From NCBI RefSeq assembly GCF_026151205.1, contig NC_087084.1, forward strand, positions 14,090,235 through 14,154,234: a DNA stretch of 64,000 bases. Reading direction: 5' to 3'. The notes beneath the pieces are model-generated. The model did no database searches. It saw only the letters and a list, made by a program, of their open reading frames with translations, and was not told the origin of the DNA. Made by a program: the position numbers and the translations under genes. Numbering within the stretch: position 1 is the stretch's first letter; each line of letters opens with the position of its first letter. This DNA comes from Bolinopsis microptera (Eukaryota > Ctenophora > Tentaculata > Lobata > Bolinopsidae). Shown here in pieces: positions 13,201 to 25,200 of the stretch.

Positions 13201-16200
13201 ATTGTTGGAGGTAAAGTCAGGATCTGATACAGTTTGCTCAAGTTTCTGACGAAGTTCTTGCTGATATTGCTGTTGAGCCTGTTTGCTTCCAATCAAGGTT
13301 GTTGTGTTATAAGTCTTCTGAAATGCTCTGCTCTCCCTGTACAAAATGAAGCGCTGCGAAAAATCTGCCTTGGCAACAACAAGTTTGTGGTCACTGCGGT
13401 GCTTTGTACCTGCATATGACCTGGCATCAGTTAGCAGTGCCTTGCTTCTGGACTTGCAGAGTATGAAGTCAATCTGTTGGAAATAAGGTTTACTTTTCCT
13501 GGTTGCTCGATCCCGAATCCAACCAGTCCGTGTGGTAATGTGTCTGCTGCTATGGGAGAATGAAGTGTTGGCAGCAAACAGGCCATTAGCAGTGAGAAAG
13601 TGTAGCAACCTTTCACCGTTTTCATTCCTCCTCCCAACACCATGTCTACCAATATTCACATGTAAACCATTTTCTACATCAACAGGGCTTCTTTTGCCAA
13701 GTTTGGCATTAAAGTCGCCTAACATCCATACTTCAAATCTAGCAGGTACACTGATAGCCTCGAGTAGCTCATCGTAAAATTGAGTTGCTAATCGGGGATT
13801 CTGAACTGACTTGGGATTCGTAGGGCTGTAACAATTAACAATTCTGATATGACAAGGTGGTTGATCCACCCTTTTAGCACTTAATTTAAAGTCCATATAA
13901 ACAACTCTGTCACTGATCTGATGATGAGATACTATACATTCCAAAAAACGCTTGTTAACAATAAACCCAAGTCCACCGTGTCTATCGTGTCTCTGATCAA
14001 ACAAAAACAATCGATGATGTCCAGGGAGTGTTGTTTCCAAGTATTCACGTGTCTTGGTCTCCTGAAGTGCTAAAATGTCTAAGTTATATCTGTCGATGTC
14101 CTCTGCAACGAAGTGTTGCCTGTATGTGGTCGATAGACCGCAAACATTCCATGTCCCAAAATTGAGTGTCGTAGCCATGATGAAAAGAGTAGCGTAGACT
14201 AGGAATCCTGCGATCTTCCTCGAGGCGTTAAACGTACTGACTTTTACAGTCATGCGGACCCGTTACAGTCACACACCATCCTAAACCTATACCTGCTATA
14301 CGTACTCCAACCTGGTTAGTGGTGAGTTAAGGTAGATCCGGCAGATCTATACCTGCTATACGTACTCCAACCTGGTTAGTGGTGAGTTAAGGTAGATCTG
14401 GCAGATCTATACCTGCTATACGTACTCCAACCTGGTTAGTGGTGAGTTAAGGTAGATCTGGCAGATCTATACCTGCTATACGTACTCCCACCTGGTTAGT
14501 GGTGAGTTAAGGTAGATCTGGCAGATCTATACCTGCTATACGTACTCCAACCTGGTTAGTGGTGAGTTAAGGTAGATCTGGCAGATCTATACCTGCTATA
14601 CGTACTCCAACCTGGTTAGTGGTGAGTTAAGGTAGATCTGGCAGATCTATACCTGCTATACGTACTCCAACCTGGTTAGTGGTGAGTTAAGGTAGATCTG
14701 GCAGATCTATACCTGCTATACGTACTCCAACCTGGTTAGTGGTGAGTTAAGGTAGATCTGGCAGATCTATACCTGCTATACGTACTCCAACCTGGTTAGT
14801 GGTGAGTTAAGGTAGATCTGGCAGATCTATACCTGCTATACGTACTCCAACCTGGTTAGTGGTGAGTTAAGGTAGATCTGGCAGATCTATACCTGGTCAA
14901 GTTAGTGGTGAGTAGAGCCGAAAAGGAACGCCTGGTAACCATCACAATAACGGATCATCCCACCAAGTTACTGTTGTAATTTAAAACCCGGTCGCACAGC
15001 GGGAGAGTTTCTGCTAATATTTAATAAAACCCGCACATTCATTAACCTCACCTCGACTAACGAAGAAGCTTGGCGAAGCAGTTTACGGAAAATAAACTCC
15101 GGACCCTTCTCAAGTGCACTCTCTGGTCGGTCCATGTCGTCACTGTAACTTCCAGTTTCACTTCTGAGGTCCATTCCAACCAGCTGAAATTCGTGTCTAT
15201 CAGTTTAAGGCCAATATTATTTTATTGACATAATCAACCCCACGAAGCTTAGATTCGGAAAGGGGTGTACCTGATATAAAGATAAAGTTTCTGACGATAA
15301 GCACGATTCTTTTAATCGAGAAATAAGTGATCTGACAATCGTTATCACCAAGTGAATTGAACAGGCGCGCATAGTGGCGCGTAAATTTTCGAGTTTCGCG
15401 CGAAAAATTGAACTCAATTTCAATGAAAATGTGTCATGGCGTGTTACTGAAACGAAAAAATTCGGCTGTGACCGCCACCATAGCTCTGTTTTTGCACTGC
15501 GGAAGATAAAAAGAAAGTTCCGTATCATTCAGAATCAACGTATAATTTTCCAATTTCATCCTGATATGATAATTATAAGCAGGGATTAGAGAAACACCGA
15601 GCAATGCCGCGCTCTGTCTTTCTAGGATATGTATAGACTAAAAAGAACATGTGTTGATAAAGGAGCACAAAGTTAATATTCCAAAGGAGCACCTTCTGCT
15701 AATTACCTTGGCAACGACCAGCACGAGGTAAACACGTTATTTTCCTTCATACTTTTCACGCTGTTCTTAGTAAAAGATATTACTTTTTTTCTTTTCTTTT
15801 TTTCTTTTTTAAATTTTTTGATTGGAAAACGAAATTATATATTATATGAATAAAAGTTTCACTTTCACACGAGTTTCAGTGGAGGATATCCCAACAATAA
15901 TACCAGAAACAGATAACAAAACATGTTACCTGTAGATCACCACCATTGTGATAGAGCCCGCATACTCTAAGGAGTTGTAGCTGACTCAGGTACAGTAACT
16001 TAGCAGGATCCGCCAGAGCCGGAACATCTAGTTCCAGGGTTAAGTGGTTTACACGAACACCACCCTTTCTGGACAGCTCCTCTGTGATGCTGTTTATGTT
16101 GGCTCCAGGCACCTGGCAATGGGTTATCTTAGTTTTTTGTCATTTATCAAAATATTTTATGGGTTGGAATTGTTCTTATATTTTTTTAAAGGAATCGTAT

Positions 16201-19200
16201 TACTTGATGTGGAAGATTTGGAGCTGTTGTTTATTACTCAAGGTAAGAATTCACGGCAACAGTAAAAAATATGATTTCAAAAATACGACAGAAATTCAAA
16301 ATGTTTACCCCTTCCAGGTGTCTTGCTGTGCCATTAAAATCTCCCAAATCAAAGGCATGCAAAGCATGCAAGTAATTGTTATCATAGGGAGTTTTATCAG
16401 TGTATATTTCGTTACTGTGCATCTGTGACCATGACAGAGTTTCGTCCCAGTCGTTCAGTGCTGAAAATACGAACTGTAAGTTTACGATATTAAATTAAAT
16501 AAAATAATTATAAAATTAAGGCCAGAATTGATACCATATAATATTAACATGTCATCCAAGGTTACCCCATAAAACAAGAAAGTCGCAATTTTAAAAACTA
16601 TAAACAATGAAAATAATAAAACCGCAAATAAACTAAATGGTCACGTGATAACAGGTGCCATGTGATAACACGTGTCACATACCAAGATAACACTCGAGGG
16701 CCTGCAGAGCAATGAACTGCTTCTCTTCGCTGTTACTGACTGTGTCTATTGTAGCTTTGTAGACTTCACTAGCTTCCTCGTATCTTCCACTTGCCTGTCA
16801 AATTACAACCATCAGCTTAATATTATAATTACTTAATATTATAATTATTTAATATTATAATTACTTAATATTATAATTACTTAATATTATAATTACTTAA
16901 TATTATAATTACTTAATATTATAATTACTTAATATTATAATTACTTAATATTATCTTTATCGGAAAAAACTGAAGTGCTTAATTATGTTAAGTGCATATC
17001 AGTGATATATTTTCAACATATTTTAAGAGTTAAAATCTTCCCATAAAAAGTAAGCAGAACAATTAAAAAATTTGGAAATAAGCTGGATGGAAATGCGAGT
17101 ATAAAACAAACTTCACCTGCAGCTCAGCAGCATTAAGTAACCCATCGTGCTCACTATAAATACACTTCAAACCCCGGATATAGCCGGGCGCGTGCATGTT
17201 CAGCGCTGCGCGCACTGACAACAGTAACGCAGAGGTGGAGGGCTGGATGTGGAGCGCGTGGCGCCAACTCTCCGCGTACATTCCAGTGTTGCTGCATACC
17301 TGAGGAGGTGGGCTCAGTGAGATACAGGTTAACATTTAACACAGCCCTGTTTAGGGTGTTACTAGAAGGGTATTTATAATGTGACATTGTACAGTGCAGT
17401 CTGTTATGAAATAACGTAAAGTAAGTTCCTGGGTCTGTAGTATAAACTTATAAACAGACAGACAGACCAAACAGACAAACAAACAGAGATATTGCCACAA
17501 ACAAACAGAGATATTGCCACAAACAGACAAATAAACGAACCTCTGCTATAGCAGGTCTTATTCTACTAAACCACTCTTCACATGTTGACCTGTTCAACAC
17601 GAAGAAGTTCTTCACTGCTTTGTTACAGCCTTGTATACTGTGCACTGTACCTGTCACAAATCATTATATTTAGCTTTTCTGGAATTTATGGTATTTTTAG
17701 GAAATTTAGTATTTTCGTTTACACGATTATTTAAGTCAGGTTTTATATCAGCCGAACGAATCCAAGTGACTTAGTTAGAGCTCGTATTTAAAGAGTGCAT
17801 ATAACATTTGACTTTATTTATCATTTTTATATAGCTATAGAATAATAGATTAATATGATAAGTGTTTGATGAACAACATTAATTTAATTCTATTAAAAAC
17901 AGCTCAATTTAAAGTAACTCTAACCCTCGTAAGCGTTGTAGATGAGTTTCTCCAAGTTATTAATAAAATGTAGCAGTAGGTTACTCCTCAGCAGGGAAAC
18001 ATAACACTGACTCCCAATGCCGGAGATAATGCCACGTGCGTTTGTGTCCTCTGTTACTGCCCCGTCCTCCAGCAGCTCGTGCAGTATTCCTGACATTTCA
18101 TTGGTGGAATCTCGCACTTTTAATAATCGTATGATAAAAAGTCGGTTTAATGACTTTTCCCTTTACTTATAAAAATAAGGAACTTGATTAACTTTTGTAT
18201 TTCTAGTTTAGAAATTTCACTTCAATGACAAGAGACAGAGCATAAATTGTTTTTATTTTCGAGGAAAGCAGATAAGCATATAATAACAAACAGTTTTTTT
18301 ACATGTAGATGATAACAATATCAGATATTAATATATATTAATATTTATTTATTTTATCTAAAAACTAAAGTTTCCCTTACCCTCGATACATTCGAAAGTC
18401 TCCGTTGCTTTCCCGAGAGGAGTCTTCAGTCGACTGTTGACAGCGTAGAGCGACATGTGCCACATAAACCAGAACCAAAGAGAACTGTCGCACGGAGAAG
18501 TGGAACCTGGGTTGGTTTGCGTCATATCACGTGGTGTGACGTCATATCACGTGGTGTGACGTCATGACACGTGGTGTGACGTCATGACACGTGGTGTGAC
18601 GTCATGACACGTGGTGTGACGTCATGAAATGTGGTGTGACGTCATGAAATGTGGTTGGCTTGGTTCTAATTTAGCCGAGACTTTTAGTTGGTGCGAAAAT
18701 AAGCACATTATAAACTCACTAAATTGTAACATTCGGCGACTTGCCATTCACTTAATTCGCGATACTTCCAAATATCGACTAAGGTTTAAAAGAGTGTATC
18801 ATTTTCGTAAGCACACTGTTTTACTAGACGTTTCTTGAATTATACATCGAAGCAATATGTATCAATGCATATGAAACATATTATGTAAAAGTGTCTCATG
18901 ATAAATGTCTGATGGCACGGGATTTGGTAAATTTTAAATGTAAGTCAATTCAAAATGTAAGATTTATTTAACAAATTCAGCTTAGTAGCACATAAAATCG
19001 ATCCATCAATTGAACATTTTAAAGTGATAAAGTGAATCGTATTGTCAACACGCAGTAGTAGTGGAATCATATAATATGAACTAACTATTGACCGATTTTG
19101 AGATTGAATGATATTGTTCGTGCTTATGAAAAATCTGTGCATTATTATTTATTATTAGAGTCGCATAATTAAAAGTCGTCGCGCAGTAAGATGTCGCATA

Positions 19201-22200
19201 ATTAACATATTAATTGTGATTATTTACCGTTGATAAAAGTAAACTTGGAGTGTTGTGATGTGTTGCACCCGTAGAACAGTCTCTCTAACCAGTCGTCGTG
19301 TATAAACTTGCCGGGGATCTGGTTCAGCAGGATCAGTCTCATCAGTATTGTAAACTGGTTACTCGTTACCAGACTCACCTGAAATAACACGTGGTGTGAC
19401 GTCATGTCACGTGGTGTGACGTAATAACACGTGGTGTGATGTCATGTCACGTGGTGTGACGTAATAACACGTGGTGTGACGTCATGTCACGTGGTGTGAC
19501 GTCATGTCACGTGGTGTGACGTAATAACACGTGGTGTGATGTCATGTCACGTGGTGTGACGTAATAACACGTGGTGTGACGTCATGTCACGTGGTGTGAC
19601 GTCATGTCACGTGGTGTGACGTCATGTCACGTGGTGTGACGTAATAACACGTGGTGTGACGTAATAACACGTGGTGTGACGTAATAACACGTGGTGTGAC
19701 GTAATAACACGTGGTGTGACGTAATAACACGTGGTGTGACGTAATAACACGTGGTGTGACGTAATAACACGTGGTGTGACGTAATAACACGTGGTATGAG
19801 GTCATGTCACGTGGTTTTTAGTATTGCTCTTATCTAACCTCTGTGTTGAACTGGAGCAGATGTCTGGAATGAAGTAGCGGTCTCATAGCGAACTTGTCCA
19901 TATTCAACCTGTCTATCTCGTATCCTAGCAACAGTTGCGGAGCGAGTGCTTCTAGCACGCCCACGAACGCCCCCCGTGTAGCCCCGTCTACATCTCCTGG
20001 GGATGAGACTGTTTAGTTGGAGACAAGGAGATATTTGGTACAGTGAATAGTTGGAAATGCATGGTTAGGATTTTGGGAGAAGTAGCAGAGATGATGATGA
20101 TAGTGGACTCTATGATAAAAAGGTTTGAAATACAATTTGTCGGACTTTAAAAGCGAATGTTTTCTTTGAGACATATAACTACAGTTATAATGAAAATACC
20201 ATTTATATCATAACTTGACTAATAGTAACATTAAGACTTAAGCTGTTAAAATAAAATGCAAAATACCAGTAACATAAAACACTGTAACCATGACTACGTA
20301 CCCATGTGAAGGATGGAAACAGCTAGACAATGTACTTGAGTGTTATTTGTTAGTAGTTGAGCTAGAAGCAGTAATCTCAGACACCCTGCCACCTAAACAC
20401 AGTTTAATATTTCATTAATTAATTAATTAATATAAAAATAATACCACATTCATCAATAAAAGTTTGTAGATTTAAATAATTTTATATTTAACAATTTTTA
20501 TTTGGCCGATTTCAGATACTGATCCGTCCTAAAATTTATTAAAATCTTAAATAATCCCTGAAACTGATAAGTATCTTAAATAATCCATCTGAAACAAGAA
20601 TTACCTCCAACCGAATATCTCTCTCAGGATCATCAGCTATCCTGACCAGAGCAAGAGAGAGTTCCTGCAACTCAGAATGGCAAAACTTCATGCTCTCCGA
20701 ACATTCTCCCGCCTTCTTCATTATCTCTACTAGTCTCTTTACCCACAGCAGACAGAAATATCTGGAAGTAACATTGTTAAGTTTGTGTCTGGGTCACACT
20801 TACTTTTAAAAGATCTAGATAGTAGACATACCGGTGATATGGTTCTATAAAAGAAAGAGACAAGTACTAATAACCTGCTATCAAAAGAGAGAGAAGAGTG
20901 GGGAAGGAGGAGTGCCAGTAACTTCAGCACTCTACACAGTTGTTGTGATGTGTTGTGGGGTTGTAGTTGAACTACTTCCGAGGTCCCTGCTCCTGTTTAT
21001 GGAGATTGCAACTAATTAACGTGTTCATTAGTTAATTGATTAATCTGTTCCTGTATAAATAATAAATACTTAGTACAAAATTACAGGAAGTAAGAAAACC
21101 AACCCGGAAGGAAATAACCATGACGTTTACACTCTGCGTGCAGAACGTTAAGTATAGCGTAGTGAACACTGGGACAGTGCTTAGCTAGTATCCAGTTGTG
21201 GGGCGAGTGTACCTGAGAGGGATTAGGTGGTGTGACGTCATGCCACGTGGTGTAACGTCATGCCACGTGGTGTGACGTTATGCTACGTGGTGTAACGTCA
21301 TGACGTTATGGTGCCAGATATAATATATCAGGAAAAACTAGCCGACCTAAACAACTTTACAAAGCTTTATAGATCTTAAGGTAATATCTGTGGCACAAGT
21401 AAAATCTGTGGCACAAAATGATCGTTTCGTTAGTTTAAAACTAACATTATATAGAATAGAATGACTTCACAGCAATCACGTGGTGTTCACATGTCACGTG
21501 ACATGCCACTTACCGAGGTAACGAGGTCGAAGATGGTGGGGTTTAAGGCCCAGGTACTAAAACCATGCGTCTTGCTTCCCGCCATCTCTGTGAGTAGAGC
21601 CAGGTTCGCGCTAGCTAGTATCTCTGCTTCTTTTAGGTCTGTTTTCTCCTCTACACACTTCAGTATTTTCTGTTTGGGGAGGAGATATTTAATAATGTTT
21701 AATAAGTTATTATTAAATTAAATTATTTATTTAATAAGTTGTCACGATCATTGTCATTTACCATTGAATAAATCATTGTTGACTGCTGAGTGTTGATACA
21801 TCATGATAAATGATTAAATTTCTAAAGAAAGTTGAAAGATTACGTTTTTGTGATTCATAAAAATGACAATACTAAAAACTGACTACGATAGATAAACAAT
21901 AATCAAACGGGTTTTTGAAAACTTCTTAATTAATACCATTAAATTAATTGCCTCCCTAATTTAAATAACCTCAATAGCAATATGAAGATCCTGAACAATG
22001 AACTGGTACACAATATCCAACAGCTTGAAGTTGTGAAGCTGAAGAAGGGACTGGAATATCTTGAACAAAACCGCCAGGATCTGTTCATTCTTTGAATTCC
22101 TCAGGGATACCAGAGGCGAGGAGGAGGCTAACATTGAGGTGAGAATGCTGGCTCCCAGCCAAGAACTGTCGTTATCTGAGGATGGGAGGTTGTCACGTGG

Positions 22201-25200
22201 TGTAATGTCATGTCACGTGGTGTGACGTCATGTCACGTGGTGTGACGTCATGTCACGTGGTGTGACGTCATGTCACGTGGTGTGACGTCATGTCACGTGG
22301 TGTGACGTCATGTCACGTGGTGTGACGTCATGTCACGTGGTGTGACGTCATGTCACGTGGTGTGACGTCATGTCACGTGGTTCTATGTGATGTCACGTGA
22401 TGGGTAGATTTAGATTATAGAGTGATTGAAAACTCGATATAGTTAAATTAGTAGTGTAGTGTAGTAGTGTAGTTTAATTAGTTAATTAGTTAGACCTGCA
22501 CCAAGATATTTACAAACATGCTTTTCTATCCATGTTAACAAATGAGTTTTCAATAAGATCATGAGATACACGGTATTTCAAGAAGTAAAACAAGTACACA
22601 TTATACCGGTAATATGTAGAATAGCGTGTAGACAGTCCAATATAGTGCTGTCAGGAGCAGGAGTACAGTCTAGCGGACTGATGCAGTCTATCAGGAAACA
22701 AACCAGCTGATCACAGATGTGGCCAAAGTGGGCTGGCAGACACTGCAGAAACGTGGAATTTAATATTTGATTGATTGGGAACCATCTTTTTTACTGGTTA
22801 ATGTTTACTCAAGAAAGTGTAATTACTGAACTGAAATTTAAGATTTTACAATTTGCTTTCATTTTATAACCTGGCGAATTGGCGAATTAGGGATCAATGA
22901 CATATAAAAACCGATGGGAAGTGGGAACTCAAAGAAGAACTAGTAAAATTTAAAATGAAACTTCAATTTCGCAGATTTTAGCACTAGCTACCATTACCTT
23001 TGTGACAATGTGGGTAGCTTTAGCAATAACTGACACCACCTCGTAGGAGGCGTGAACACACAGTAACTGTGAGGAACTGTCTATTATCTGATTTACTAGC
23101 TTACTTAGGAAATCTGGTACATTCGGGGATACTGACGTCACTGAAATATAGACATGTTACATGGTGTGTGACGTCATGTCACGTGGTGTGACGTCATGTC
23201 ACGTGGTATGACGTCATGTCACGTCATGTCACGTGGTGTGACGTCATACCACGTCATGTCACGTGTTGTGGCGTCATGTTACGTGGTGTGGCGTCATGTC
23301 ACGTGGTGTGACGTCATGTCACGTGGTGTGATGTCATGTCACGTGGTGTGACGTCATGTCACGTGGTGTGACGTCATGTCAAGTGGTTTGATCAGTAACT
23401 TACCCTCTTCTAGAGATGATAACAGAGCAGTGAACACCTTAATCAATGAGACGAACTGCTGGACTGCTTCCTTGTCTATTGAAGTACTGTTGCACACTTC
23501 GTGTTGCTGTTTCTGTGCGTCGCCAACAAACTGTTAGGAAGTAGCTTGCATTTATATTTTTTGGGGTATGTTTTAACTTAATGCCGAATCTAAATACTAA
23601 TAAATATTATAATTCACTTGATTATCTATGTGCTGAGGATGAAGTATGAGTAACATACGAGATATTTTTAGGAACAGTTCTACGCCAATTTTGAAATCTT
23701 TTCAACGCTTGGAAAGTCAGTTAAAATTTCATAGTTTCCAAAGCCTACATCATTTTGAAGATAATTAATTTTTAATTAAATCAATCGATCACCTGCATGA
23801 TCAGGGAGAGAGGGTAGGAGATATCACTGAGCCAAAACGCTTTGAAGGAGAGAAAAGCTTTGGAAATACTTTTCTGTAGGTCCACGTTAGTGTCAGACTC
23901 TATGTGCCACCCTATCAATACATCTGAAACAAATCTCTCTGTCACGTGCCTAATAAAATACTTCGTCTTTCCTTTTGGAACATTTCAGGTAGAACTTGGC
24001 ACACACATTTCATCTCACCAATGTTAATTTTATTTATAGTAAACATCGCATTGGATTGGTGAGATTATATTTAACTATAAATCTTAAAAAGTTGATCACT
24101 ATAAATCTTGTAAAATACCTATGATGTTAGTGAAGTGAGGAGTAAAGAATCTGGAGTAGGCCTGAGTTAGGGGGACTAGAGCATCAAGTAGTATTATTAT
24201 CATCTGAGGGTTAGCGAACCTCTCCAGCAGCTGTATCAGAGTGTCTATCAGCGGTAACACTCCTGACAAGGGTTAATTAGTTGTTATACATTTGTTACTT
24301 AATCAACTGAGATTATTTTCATATTTCATATGAGCAATGACCCCAGTTGTTTTTAACAATGAAAAGTAATAAATACAAAAAAATAACGATTAATTAGAGG
24401 CAAATAGATAAGGGACCTTACTACTACTATAATGTCGTGCTCGTAGTAACTACTAACCAAATTAAACATAATTTTAATAAGAAGTCTCTTATTTTAAAAA
24501 GTACCACACCACGTCATGACGTCACACCACAACACGTGACGTCACACCACACCACGCGCACGTGACGTCACACCACACCACGTCACATCACACCACACCA
24601 CATATCATGACGTCACACAGTACGAACCTGTGCTAAGGGATCCCTTTTTATCAGAGAGATGTTTGGTGATGTTGAGGAGAAAGCCCGTAACTTCTGGTGT
24701 GTTGTCCGCAGACATCAGTCGGTTAGTTAGCCAGTTAATTAACTCGTTACACTTTGATCCTAGTCCCAGTCCTGCAGTGCGTTAATTAATTAATTAACTT
24801 AATGATATAATTACGTGATTAGATATCAACTTTAATAGGTGATTACCTGTTTTTGTTATTACAAACTAATGTGCTTACAACCACGTGATCGACTCCAGAA
24901 ATAAGGAGAACTATGTAATATCAGTAAAAGCTGTCTAAATATTGTTATACCCCACATTTCCAAGCCTTATAACCGCATTCCCCACCCACCTACACTTATA
25001 ACCGCATTGCCCACCCACCTATACTGGCGATGGTTCGAGGAAGGTTGTAATCATTCTCCCTCTCCACCGCGTCCTCAATCATAGGATCCAGGAGATTAAG
25101 CAGTGTAACACACTGTGCTTCCAACACTTGTCTGTTGGCGGGCTCTTGTGCAAACTCTTGTATCTGTTGTAAGGTTGTTGGTTGTTGGAACATTAGAACA

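Larger units (their letters stand above)
10958..14915 (-). repeat. 60-bp minisatellite made from the acceptor of SMG1 exon 26 (split by the LINE)
   Basis: Two blocks, 10958-11065 and 14287-14915, were one array before LINE insertion. On the SMG1 strand each unit is the intron end ACTCACCACTAACCAG followed by exon start GTTGGAGTACGTATAGCAG and about 13 more exon bases. The unit at the edge runs into the real exon 26. There are about 11 extra acceptor copies. Reading on from a copy gives VGVRIAGIDLPDLP then a stop. Confidence 0.9.
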
